Assembly (NCBI GenBank): GCA_016704565.1
Contig: JADIZV010000002.1
Location: forward strand, 806,001 to 870,000
Direction of reading: 5' to 3'
DNA length: 64,000 bases
Source of the DNA: Candidatus Phosphoribacter baldrii
GTDB lineage: Bacteria > Actinomycetota > Actinomycetes > Actinomycetales > Dermatophilaceae
The notes under the pieces are model-generated. The model did no database searches and was not told the origin of the DNA. It worked only from the letters and a program-made list of their open reading frames with translations. A program made the position numbers and the translations under genes. Positions 24,100 to 31,546 of this stretch are shown piece after piece (the stretch's first letter is position 1; every line of letters starts with the position of its first letter).

Positions 24100-24118
24100 A
24101 CCTCCACCGTGACGGAAA

Positions 24119-24133
24119 TGAGAATCATTGTCA
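24119..24133 (-). promoter_or_regulatory. Zur box before znuA
   Basis: TGACAATGATTCTCA on the minus strand is a 15-bp dyad TGA-N-AAT-N-ATT-N-TCA, the pattern of actinobacterial Zur operators. It overlaps a TTGACA element and lies 20 nt before znuA, so zinc-loaded Zur would block the whole znuA-znuC-znuB-zur operon. Confidence 0.85.
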
Positions 24134-24249
24134 ACCCGCGGTCGCATGACGATCATCTCCCCGTCGCCGGAGTCGTGAGCACGCCCGGTGTGTTCTCATG
24201 GAAGGGTCGGTGGGGCACTACCCCGCCCAGGCCGGGAGAAGAAGATCGC

Positions 24250-25149
24250 ATGTCGACCCTGGAGTGGCGACCGCTAGACGCAGACGATCTGCCGCAGCTC
24301 GTGGCGTTGGCCCAAGCGTGCCTGGATGCCGACGGCGGCCTGCCTCAGCTGGCGTCCGAAGACCTCGTGCGGGGGCTGTTCTTCGAGGGCGACGGGATCA
24401 CGGGCAGCGACGAGACCGGGGAGATCGTCGCGGTTGCGTCGTTGAGCCGAGACTCGTCCGGGCGCTATGTGGCGACCGGACTGGTCCACCCGTCGATGCG
24501 CCGGCAGGGCCACGGGGAGGCGCTGGTCGCGTGGTGTCGCGAGCAGGCGGGTGCCGAGCCGATCCGCGTCGTCGCCGAGACGATGTCGGTCGAGGCGGAG
24601 TCCCTGTATGCCGCGAACAACCTGCACCGCACGTTCGCCGAGGCCGTGATGCGGCACAAGCTCAAACACATCGCCAAGGTCGCGTTGCCGGACGGCCTGC
24701 GCACCGAGCCGTTCCGGGACGACACCGCGCATGCGTTCTACGCGGCATACCGGGCCTCGTTCGGTGACCGACCCGGGTTCCCGGACCCGCCCGAAGAGGA
24801 GTGGCTGCGCTGGCTCGTGGACGATTCGGGGTTCCGGCCCGAGGACTCGCGGGTGGCGATCGCCGAGGACGGCGAGGCGGTCGGATTCGTCACCGTGTCC
24901 GAGGACTGGATCGACCAGGTGGGGGTTGTCCCGACCTGGCGGGGGCGCGGGTTGGGCGCCCATCTCGTCGTGCGCTCGTTGACGGCCCTCAAGAAGGCCG
25001 GCGCGTCACGAGTGTGGCTCTGCGTCGGGGCGGACAACCAGGCGCGAGCGCTCTATGAACGGCTCGGCTTTGCGCACAAGGGTGTTCGGGCCCGTTACGA
25101 GGAGCGAAGGGTGATGCGGACGGCCGCTCACGAAGCTGGGCTCGTCTAG
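24250..25149 (+). CDS. Tandem GNAT acetyltransferase
   Basis: 299 residues with two GNAT folds. The first has VHPSMRRQGHGEALVAWCREQAG (residues about 79-101), a Q/RxxGxG acetyl-CoA loop. The second has VVPTWRGRGLGAHLVVRSL and NQARALYERLGF near the C-terminus, a complete motif A/B. Two-domain GNAT proteins of this size include mycothiol synthase MshD, but the match to MshD is only general. ATG at 24250 is chosen; sequence upstream in frame is antisense to znuA. It is divergent from znuA and could share the control region. Confidence 0.8.
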   Translation: MSTLEWRPLDADDLPQLVALAQACLDADGGLPQLASEDLVRGLFFEGDGITGSDETGEIVAVASLSRDSSGRYVATGLVHPSMRRQGHGEALVAWCREQAGAEPIRVVAETMSVEAESLYAANNLHRTFAEAVMRHKLKHIAKVALPDGLRTEPFRDDTAHAFYAAYRASFGDRPGFPDPPEEEWLRWLVDDSGFRPEDSRVAIAEDGEAVGFVTVSEDWIDQVGVVPTWRGRGLGAHLVVRSLTALKKAGASRVWLCVGADNQARALYERLGFAHKGVRARYEERRVMRTAAHEAGLV

Positions 25150-25165
25150 GTGGCGTGAGCCGGAC

Positions 25166-25453
25166 TCAGGCCTTGGGGAAGGCCTGCATGACCGCGACCG
25201 AGACGACCAGGGCGAGGACCGCGAGGCGCATGAGCTTCTCGGGCGTGGCCAGGCGTGGCCAGGTGAGGAAGATCAACCAGGCGAGGAACAGTGCGATGAC
25301 CACGGTGAACAGGAACCCGACCTTGGGCACGAGGATCCCGGCGACCATCAGGGCGAGCACGCCCAGGAAGGCCGCCCAGCGCGGGATCCGGTTGAGCCGG
25401 GTGACCCACGGGACGGATGCGTGCTCGACCTTGGATCGCAACGTAAGACTCAC
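25166..25453 (-). CDS. DUF6703 family membrane protein
   Basis: 95 residues. A basic N-terminus (SKVEHASVPWVTRLNRIPRW) is followed by three hydrophobic segments: AAFLGVLALMVAGILVP, VGFLFTVVIALFLAWLIFLTW, and LMRLAVLALVVSVAVMQAF. The size, the R-x-P-x-W lead-in and the LTWPRL-x3-EKLMR loop match the small actinobacterial family DUF6703, of unknown function, usually found next to glycyl-tRNA synthetase. It is divergent from glyS here and converges on the GNAT gene. Confidence 0.75.
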   Translation of the reverse strand: MSLTLRSKVEHASVPWVTRLNRIPRWAAFLGVLALMVAGILVPKVGFLFTVVIALFLAWLIFLTWPRLATPEKLMRLAVLALVVSVAVMQAFPKA

Positions 25454-25533
25454 GGCGGACAGCCTAAGGGAGCCTCGCCCCGGTGCCGAATGGCGGTCGG
25501 AGGGTATGCCGCCGGGCCGATAACCTGTTCCTT

Positions 25534-26940
25534 ATGGCTTCCAGCACCTCCACCGTCGACACCGTTGTCAGCCTCTGCAAGCGCCGCGGCTTCGTCTTCC
25601 CGTGCGGGGAGATCTACGGCGGCACGCGCTCGGCGTGGGACTACGGTCCGCTCGGGGTGGAGCTCAAGGAGAACATCAAGCGCCAGTGGTGGAAGGCCAT
25701 GGTCCACGCCCGCGAGGACGTCGTCGGCCTGGACTCCTCGATCATCCTGCCCCGCCAGGTGTGGGTCGCCTCCGGGCACGTCGGCACGTTCACCGACCCG
25801 CTCGTCGAGTGCCTCTCGTGCCACAAGCGCGAGCGGGCGGACCACCTGCAGGAGGCGTATGCCGCGAAGAAGAGCACCGCGGCCGCGCCGATGAACCCCG
25901 ACGACGTCCCGATGTCGGACGTCCCGTGCCCGCACTGCGGCAACCGTGGCCAGTGGACCGAGGCCCGCGACTTCAACATGATGCTCAAGACCTACCTCGG
26001 GGTCATCGAGGACGAGAGCGGCTTGCACTACCTGCGGCCCGAGACCGCGCAGGGGATCTTCGTCAACTTCAAGAACGTCGAGGGCGCGGCGCGCAAGAAG
26101 CCGCCGTTCGGCATCGCGCAGGTCGGCAAGAGCTTCCGCAATGAGATCACCCCGGGCAACTTCATCTTCCGCACTCGTGAGTTCGAGCAGATGGAGATGG
26201 AGTTCTTCGTCGTGCCGGGCACCGACGAGGAGTGGCACCAGTACTGGATCGACGAGCGCACCCGCTGGTACGTCGACCTGGGCATCAAGGCCGACAACCT
26301 GCGCCACTTCGAGCACCCGAAGGAGAAGCTGTCGCACTACTCGAAGCGCACCGTCGACATCGAGTACCGCTTCAACTTCACCGGCTCGGAGTGGGGTGAG
26401 CTCGAGGGCATCGCCAACCGGACCGACTTCGACCTCTCGTCGCACTCGCAGCACTCGGGCCAGGACCTGTCCTACTTCGACCAGGCCACGGGGGAGCGGT
26501 TCACCCCTTATGTCATCGAGCCGGCGGCGGGCCTGTCACGCAGCCTGATGACCTTCCTCGTCGACGCGTATGCCGAGGACGAGGCCCCCAACACCAAGGG
26601 TGGCGTCGACAAGCGGGTCGTCTTGCGGCTGGACCCGCGGCTGTCGCCGATCAAGGCGGCCGTCCTGCCGCTGTCGCGTAACGCCGACCTCTCGCCCAAG
26701 GCCCGTGACCTCGCGGCCACGCTGCGGCGCAACTGGAACGTCGAGTTCGATGACGCGGGCGCCATCGGCAAGCGCTACCGCCGCCAGGACGAGGTGGGGA
26801 CGCCTTACTGCATCACCGTCGACTTCGACACGCTTGAGGACCACGCCGTGACGATCCGTGAGCGCGACACCATGGCCCAGGAGCGGATCGGCATCGACCA
26901 CGTGGAAGGCTGGCTCGCCCAGCGCCTCGTCGGCTGCTGA
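25534..26940 (+). CDS. glyS: Glycine--tRNA ligase (dimeric type)
   Basis: 468 residues, the alpha-2 class II GlyRS. VVSLCKRRGFVFPCGEIYGGTRSAWDYGPLGVELK is motif-1 region, the FRNEITPGNFIFRTREFEQMEMEFF segment is motif 2, and GLSRSLMTFLVDAY is motif 3. Cysteines in ECLSCHKRE and CPHCGNRGQW form a likely zinc insertion. The anticodon-binding domain is compact at the C-terminus (VLPLSRN to the end). ATG at 25534 lies 7 nt after TAACCT with no Shine-Dalgarno, so a leaderless message is probable. No T-box was found upstream. Confidence 0.95.
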   Translation: MASSTSTVDTVVSLCKRRGFVFPCGEIYGGTRSAWDYGPLGVELKENIKRQWWKAMVHAREDVVGLDSSIILPRQVWVASGHVGTFTDPLVECLSCHKRERADHLQEAYAAKKSTAAAPMNPDDVPMSDVPCPHCGNRGQWTEARDFNMMLKTYLGVIEDESGLHYLRPETAQGIFVNFKNVEGAARKKPPFGIAQVGKSFRNEITPGNFIFRTREFEQMEMEFFVVPGTDEEWHQYWIDERTRWYVDLGIKADNLRHFEHPKEKLSHYSKRTVDIEYRFNFTGSEWGELEGIANRTDFDLSSHSQHSGQDLSYFDQATGERFTPYVIEPAAGLSRSLMTFLVDAYAEDEAPNTKGGVDKRVVLRLDPRLSPIKAAVLPLSRNADLSPKARDLAATLRRNWNVEFDDAGAIGKRYRRQDEVGTPYCITVDFDTLEDHAVTIRERDTMAQERIGIDHVEGWLAQRLVGC

Positions 26941-27020
26941 GTCGAGTTCGGGGGCAGCCGAGCTTGGCCGCGATGGCAGCGAACTCGGCCGGCGGGCCGC
27001 CCGGGGGGGGGGGCCCCCCC

Positions 27021-27346
27021 AGTTTGGCCGCCATGGCGCTGAATCTGAGGGATGGCGTTCACATGGGGACGCCACCGATCAGTTTGGCCGCCATGGCGGC
27101 GAATCTGAGGGATGGCGTTCACATGGGCCCGCCACCGACGAGTTTGGCCGCCATGGCAGCGAAACTCAGCCAGTTTGGCCGCCATGGCGCTGATTCTGAG
27201 GGATGGCGTTGATATAGGAGCGCCATTGACCAGTTTGGCCGCCATGGCGGCGAGACTCAGCCAGTTTGGCCGCCGTGGCGCTGAATCTGAGGGATGGCGT
27301 TCACGTGGGACCGCCACCGATCAGTTTGGCCGCCGTGGCGGCGAAA
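27021..27346. repeat. Tandem repeat field of 60-bp and 31-bp units
   Basis: Unit order is A-A-B-A-B-A-partial. The 60-bp A units start at 27021, 27081, 27172 and 27263; the 31-bp B units start at 27141 and 27232; the last partial begins at 27323. All share AGTTTGGCCGCCATGGCGGC or a close variant, holding the 14-bp palindrome GCCGCCATGGCGGC. A units continue with CTGAATCTGAGGGATGGCG; B units end in ACTCAGCC. A diverged copy lies at about 26964-26992, and an 11-G/7-C homopolymer (27003-27020) precedes the array. No gene is present between glyS (26940) and the HNH gene (27367). Confidence 0.9.
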
Positions 27347-27366
27347 AGTTGGCGTGTCTCTCGCAG

Positions 27367-28677
27367 CTAGGCAGCCGGCCCGGAGTCGAACCTGACTCCG
27401 GGCGGCGAGGTCCCGGCAAGGTGGCGGTCGTAGCTGCCAGGGACGAGATCCCAGCTGATGGTGCCGCCTGCGACTGCCCCGGCGAGGCGGTCGCGGTGGA
27501 CGACGCTGTGATGTCGCCCGCAGAGCAGGGCCAGGTTGGCCAGGTCCGATGCTCCGCCGTCGGCCCAGTGGACCAGATGGTGGGCGTCGCACCAGTGCGC
27601 CGGGGTGGTGCAGCCGGGGAAGCTGCACCCGCCGTCACGCCACCACAAGGCGGTCAATTGCCCGGCGGTGGCCAGCCGGGTCGCGCGGCCGAGGTCGAGG
27701 AGCTCGCCGGTGCCGCCCAACACCGCGGGGATGACGGTCGCATCGCAGGCCAGCCGTCGGACAGTCTCAGGCGCGATGAGCGCGCCACCCTGCGCCGAAC
27801 CCAACACCGTGGCCGCGCCCGTCCGGGCGGCCAGGTCGTCCAGCCCCATGGTGAGGATGAGGGTGGTCTTGACGCCAGCGGGCGGCCGATCGCCCGCGCT
27901 GGTGGCGCGACGGCATACCTCGACGAGCGCCTGGCCGCGGCGCACCTGGACGCTACGACGGTCGCGTTCACCGCCCGGGCCGCGCACGGGCGCCGACAGC
28001 GGGCCGATGGCGGCCTCCAGCACGGCCGCCCCCACCGGGTCGAGCACGAGCTGGTAGGTCAGGGCACCGAGCTCGTCCGAAGAAGGGCGCGAGAGGGAGA
28101 CGAGCCGCTCGGCCGCATCCGCGTCGTCCTGGAACTCACCGTCAGCCCCGTATGCCGCCAGCAGCGCGGGTCGCACCGACCGCACGCCGCGAGTCCCGTC
28201 GGCGATCCCCATGTCGAGCAGCCCGCGGAGCACCGTGGGCGCCGCCTCGTCGCGCAGTCGTGGTCGCAACCGGGCATGTTCGGTGAGCACGGTGAGCGCC
28301 ACGGGGACGTTCACCTGACCGGTGGTCGCGGCGTCGCGGACCGGTGCGAGATCGGGTCGGGCGGACTCGCGGACCAGCCGGGCGACCTGGCCGGCGCCGT
28401 TCCCAGCGGCGAGTGAAGGGGCGTTCGCTGCGACCCAGCCGGCCGTCGACCCCTCCTGGGATGAGCTGATCTCGCCGCGGGTCTCGGCCTCGGCGACCAC
28501 GGCGACTCGGGCGCCCCCGGCCACCGCCGCGAGGTCGTCCAGCTCGGTCAACAGGGCGCCGAGCTCGCCGCCCTGGACCTGCCACAACACCCCGAGCAAC
28601 TCGCGAACAGCGCTCGTCCCAGCCGCGATCGCGTCACGGCAAGAGGCCGCGTCGCGTAGCGATCCGGTGCTGTTCAT
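27367..28677 (-). CDS. DUF222 and HNH endonuclease domain protein (13E12 repeat family)
   Basis: 436 residues. The N-terminal two thirds form the DUF222 helical domain typical of the 13E12 repeat proteins of actinobacteria (for example LLTELDDLAAVAGGARVAVVAEAETRGE). The C-terminal HNH site CSFPGCTTPAHWCDAHH, then HWADGG, NLALLCGRHH and VH, has the usual zinc cysteines and catalytic histidines, so it looks active. These genes are multi-copy in many genomes and are thought to be linked to mobile or repeated elements, but their role is not settled. The 60/31-bp repeat field begins directly after its stop codon, which may not be chance. Confidence 0.9.
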   Translation of the reverse strand: MNSTGSLRDAASCRDAIAAGTSAVRELLGVLWQVQGGELGALLTELDDLAAVAGGARVAVVAEAETRGEISSSQEGSTAGWVAANAPSLAAGNGAGQVARLVRESARPDLAPVRDAATTGQVNVPVALTVLTEHARLRPRLRDEAAPTVLRGLLDMGIADGTRGVRSVRPALLAAYGADGEFQDDADAAERLVSLSRPSSDELGALTYQLVLDPVGAAVLEAAIGPLSAPVRGPGGERDRRSVQVRRGQALVEVCRRATSAGDRPPAGVKTTLILTMGLDDLAARTGAATVLGSAQGGALIAPETVRRLACDATVIPAVLGGTGELLDLGRATRLATAGQLTALWWRDGGCSFPGCTTPAHWCDAHHLVHWADGGASDLANLALLCGRHHSVVHRDRLAGAVAGGTISWDLVPGSYDRHLAGTSPPGVRFDSGPAA

Positions 28678-28718
28678 AGCCTCACGCTAACAGCGACCAC
28701 TGACAGCCACCCGGCCCA

Positions 28719-28741
28719 ATTCGCCTGTGCAGCAGGCGAAT
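28719..28741. terminator. Hairpin between HNH gene and sigma operon
   Basis: A perfect 9-bp stem, ATTCGCCTG with CAGGCGAAT, around a 5-nt loop. It lies upstream of two divergent genes, so it is not an ordinary terminator; it could also be a protein-binding dyad. Confidence 0.4.
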
Positions 28742-28799
28742 AGATCACAGGTGAGTAACGATCCGCGACGGGGTTCGAGGGCGGTGCGAGCCCGCTCCC

Positions 28800-28826
28800 A
28801 ACCTTTCCCAGGGTCGGTTGCGTTGT
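28800..28826 (+). promoter_or_regulatory. Candidate ECF promoter of second sigma operon
   Basis: AACC (28800-28803), 17-nt spacer, CGTTGT (28821-28826). The nine bases AACCTTTCC are identical to those before the third sigma gene at 37256. The message would carry a leader of about 120 nt that includes the 16-bp repeats. Confidence 0.35.
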
Positions 28827-28887
28827 TACGGTGACAGCCCTGGACCAGAGCGTGGCCGAGCAGCCAAGAAGCCCGACAACCGAGTAG

Positions 28888-28919
28888 CCCAGCAGGCGAG
28901 TAACCCAGCAGGCGAGTAA
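28888..28919. repeat. 16-bp tandem repeat, two exact copies
   Basis: CCCAGCAGGCGAGTAA occurs twice head to tail (28888-28903 and 28904-28919). Degenerate copies flank it (CGACAACCGAGTAG before, CCAACACGCGAGCAG after), so the leader of the sigma operon is a decaying short-repeat tract. Confidence 0.7.
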
Positions 28920-28953
28920 CCAACACGCGAGCAGCCGAACAGCCAAGGAGGCG

Positions 28954-29472
28954 GTGGACATCGACGCTGACTTCGGCGACTTCGTCCAGGCCCGCCAGCA
29001 TGCGTGGCTGCGGGCGGCATACCTCGTCTGCGGCGACCTCACCGAAGCCGAGGATCTCCTGCAGAGCGCCCTCATCAAACTGGCCCGCCATTGGCGCAAG
29101 GTGCGGGACGACCATCCGGATGCCTACCTGCGCCAGATCCTCTACCGGGAGGCAGTGTCGACGTGGCGGCGTCGCGCCGCGGAGCGGCGACGGGCGGTGC
29201 TCGTGGCGACACGACCAGGCCCCGAGGCCAACCCACTCGAGGCGGTCGACGCCCGGATCGACCTGGACCGGGCGTTGCGGGAACTCACCGTGAAACAACG
29301 CGCCGTCATCGTCCTGCGCTTCTTCGAGGACCGGTCGGAGCGCGAGACCGCCGATGCCCTCGGCGTCAGCGTGGGCACGGTGAAGAGCCAGACCCATGCG
29401 GCGCTGGGTCGGTTACGCGATCTCATGCCCGGACTCGACCTGGCCCTGACCAGCGAAGGAGGTCAGCGATGA
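28954..29472 (+). CDS. SigE-family RNA polymerase sigma factor
   Basis: 172 residues. Region 2 is FVQARQHAWLRAAYLVCGDLTEAEDLLQSALIKLARHWRKV, and region 4 is LRELTVKQRAVIVLRFFEDRSERETADALGVSVGTVKSQTHAALGRLR. GTG at 28954 follows AAGGAGG by only 2 nt, which is tight, but no other start fits the N-terminus (DIDADFGDFV). The stop overlaps the next start (ATGA). A promoter-like AACCTTTCC element lies 150 nt upstream. The gene belongs to the same family as those at 8117 and 37289, but with clearly different sequence, so these are old paralogues. Confidence 0.9.
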   Translation: MDIDADFGDFVQARQHAWLRAAYLVCGDLTEAEDLLQSALIKLARHWRKVRDDHPDAYLRQILYREAVSTWRRRAAERRRAVLVATRPGPEANPLEAVDARIDLDRALRELTVKQRAVIVLRFFEDRSERETADALGVSVGTVKSQTHAALGRLRDLMPGLDLALTSEGGQR

Positions 29473-30746
29473 CCGATGACCTGCGCACACTGCTCGACCG
29501 CGTGGCGGCCGACGTCCCGCAACGGGACCTGGCTGCGACGGCCTGGGCTCGGGCCGGCGAGGCCCGGCGGCGCGGCCGACTCGTCGGCGGCGCTCTCTCG
29601 GCCACGACAGCCCTGGTGATCGGGGTCTTCGCGATCGGAGCGACCCGCTCGGGCGAGCCGGCCTTGCCTTCGGCACCCCACACCGTGGCTAGCCTCGGAC
29701 CCAGCGTGTCCGGCTCGGCATCCGGTCCCGCCGTGACGATGTCCGTGTCCCCCGCTGAGGAGGCATCGCTGCCATGGCTGCAGGACTCGGTGCCAGTCGC
29801 GTTCCCCACCCGGCTGGGCTTCGACGCAAACGCGACTCTGCCCCAGCTCAGCCGGACCGCAGGGGTGGCCGCGAAAGCCGCGGCGGTGCTGGTCCGAGAA
29901 CACCCGAAGACCCTCCACCCTGTCGTCTACGTCCCCGGCCTGGCAGACCCCTACCTCGAGATCGACACTGTCGATCTGAAGCTCTTCGACGCCGACACGA
30001 ACGATCCGGTGCTCGCCCTGGGCCCACGGGTCATCCACCCCGATGGTCACCGACTCGGCTTCGTTCAGCCCGGCGCGGTCGTCTTCGTCGACCTCACATC
30101 GGCGACGGTGTCGCGGGTCGCCATTCCCGTCGTCGACGCCCGTGAGGGGGGCTGGACCATCAACGGGTCCTTCGTCGTGACCAACGGGCAACGCGGCTGG
30201 CGAGTCGATCCCGGTGCGACGGCGGCAACCGAGGTGGCCCTGCCCATCTCGGACGCCACGGTGCAGATCCGACCGAACGGGTCCGACCCCTCGGACACGT
30301 CCGCGCAGGTGCGCGTGTATGCCCCCGACGGGTCCGTCGTTCGAGCGTCCACCAGGCCCGTGGACCTCGGCGACCCCTGGGCCCCCTCGGTGACGAGCAT
30401 GCGAGGGTGGTCCGCGACCGGAGTCTGGCTCACTGGCCGCCTGGAATCGGACCTCAAGGCGTACCAAGGCATCTACGTCATGCTCCCGGACGCCCAGATC
30501 GGCGAGCGTCTGCTGGCCATCCCGATGGCGGACGGCCAGTTCAAGCAGGGGGTCACTCCGCTGAGCTGGGCCGGCTCTGTCCTCATCTACCGATCCGACA
30601 CCTCGTTCGACCACCGCTTGCTGGCGTGGGACGTCGCCACGGGGAAGCAGTGGCGCGTTTCCGACCTGCCTCGCGGCATCGACGCCGACAAGACCGACCG
30701 GACGTTCGGGAACCCGCTGTCCGTCGTCAGCCTGGCCCAGGGCTAG
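29469..30746 (+). CDS. Single-span membrane protein paired with SigE-family sigma factor
   Basis: 425 residues. A cytoplasmic head of about 40 residues (DLRTLLDRVAADVPQRDLAATAWARAGEARRRGR) is followed by one helix (LVGGALSATTALVIGVFAIGA) and a large exported region. The outside part has repeating strand motifs (DPVLALGPRVIHPDGHRLGFVQPGAVVFVDL, GWTINGSFVVTNGQRGWRV, LAWDVATGKQWRVSDLP) that suggest a beta-propeller. It overlaps the sigma gene by 4 nt. I infer a sensor or anti-sigma role. No enzyme motif was seen. Confidence 0.75.
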   Translation: MTDDLRTLLDRVAADVPQRDLAATAWARAGEARRRGRLVGGALSATTALVIGVFAIGATRSGEPALPSAPHTVASLGPSVSGSASGPAVTMSVSPAEEASLPWLQDSVPVAFPTRLGFDANATLPQLSRTAGVAAKAAAVLVREHPKTLHPVVYVPGLADPYLEIDTVDLKLFDADTNDPVLALGPRVIHPDGHRLGFVQPGAVVFVDLTSATVSRVAIPVVDAREGGWTINGSFVVTNGQRGWRVDPGATAATEVALPISDATVQIRPNGSDPSDTSAQVRVYAPDGSVVRASTRPVDLGDPWAPSVTSMRGWSATGVWLTGRLESDLKAYQGIYVMLPDAQIGERLLAIPMADGQFKQGVTPLSWAGSVLIYRSDTSFDHRLLAWDVATGKQWRVSDLPRGIDADKTDRTFGNPLSVVSLAQG

Positions 30747-30785
30747 GACCCCTTGATCGCGCAGCCCCCCGGTTAGGGTCAGAGG

Positions 30786-31532
30786 GTGCGCACTCGGCTC
30801 GTCCTCGTTCACGGCTCTCGCGTGAGCGGGGTCCAGTGGGCCGCGCACCGCCGCTGGCTGGAGCCCGAGTTCGACGTCGTCACCCCGGACCTGCCCGGTC
30901 ACGGCAGCCGCGCAGCAGAGCTCTTCACCATGGACTCCGCGGTCGCCGCAGTCGCCGAGGCCGTCGACTCGGCATCGCCCGGTCAACCCGTCGTCCTTGC
31001 CGGCCACAGCCTCGGTGGCTACGTCGCGATGACGTATGCCGCGGCATACCCCTCGCGCCTGGCGGGCCTCGTGACGATCGGTGCGGCGGCTGTCCCGCGG
31101 GGGCCGGGGGCGGCGGCATACGCGCTGCTCGGGGTCGTCACCGAGAAGGCGGGCCGCGAGCGGATCACCGCGTTCAACGACCGGATGCTGCAGCGGATGG
31201 CCGCGCCGGAGGTGTTCGAGGCGATCCGCGCGGACGGCTACTGGTTCGACGGGGTGCGGCCGTCGTGGGCGGCGGTCATGGCTGGCGGGCGACCCGAGCT
31301 CCTCGCGGCCGTCACCTGCCCGGTGCTCGTCGTGCGCGGCCAGTTCGACCAGCTGGGACTGAACGCGCACCGGTATGCCGCCGCCGCACCGCACGGACGC
31401 ATCGTCACCGTCCGCGGTGCGTCCCATCTGCTCCCGCTCACCCGGCCGTGGCAGACCTGCGCGATCATTGCAGGCTTCGCGCGGGGGCTCGTCGGCGCCG
31501 AAAATCGTTGGAGCCCAGACTCGCCAGCCTGA
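30786..31532 (+). CDS. Alpha/beta hydrolase
   Basis: 248 residues. LVLVHGSRVSG (oxyanion region), DLPGHGSR, the nucleophile elbow GHSLGGYVAM, a late acid in VVRGQFDQLG, and the catalytic His in GASHLLPLTRP complete the triad. The cap between the strands is small. Substrate unknown. GTG at 30786 lies 6 nt after TAGGGT with no ribosome site, so a leaderless start is likely. A copy of the octamer in each orientation forms a 16-bp palindrome inside this gene at 31034-31049. The AAA+/M41 gene begins 14 nt after its stop. Confidence 0.88.
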   Translation: MRTRLVLVHGSRVSGVQWAAHRRWLEPEFDVVTPDLPGHGSRAAELFTMDSAVAAVAEAVDSASPGQPVVLAGHSLGGYVAMTYAAAYPSRLAGLVTIGAAAVPRGPGAAAYALLGVVTEKAGRERITAFNDRMLQRMAAPEVFEAIRADGYWFDGVRPSWAAVMAGGRPELLAAVTCPVLVVRGQFDQLGLNAHRYAAAAPHGRIVTVRGASHLLPLTRPWQTCAIIAGFARGLVGAENRWSPDSPA

Positions 31533-31546
31533 CACGATGGTCGATT

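Noticed and set aside
23093..24156. A longer znuA starting at 24156
   Set aside because: It would translate through the Zur operator and lacks a ribosome site; the ATG at 24099 leaves the operator upstream.
24147..24161. A second possible Zur half-box (TGACGATCATCTC) upstream of the clear one
   Set aside because: Only part of the TGA-N-AAT-N-ATT-N-TCA pattern is met and the right arm fails.
25454..25533. Possible T-box riboswitch before glyS
   Set aside because: The gap is about 80 nt, with no T-box sequence or specifier stem, and the start looks leaderless.
27003..27020. G11C7 homopolymer as a phase-variable tract
   Set aside because: It is not inside a gene or an evident promoter, so slippage would have no obvious target; it could also be a sequencing artefact.
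27021..27346. CRISPR-like appearance of the 60/31-bp repeats
   Set aside because: The units are wholly repeated, with no unique spacers, and no cas genes are in the window.
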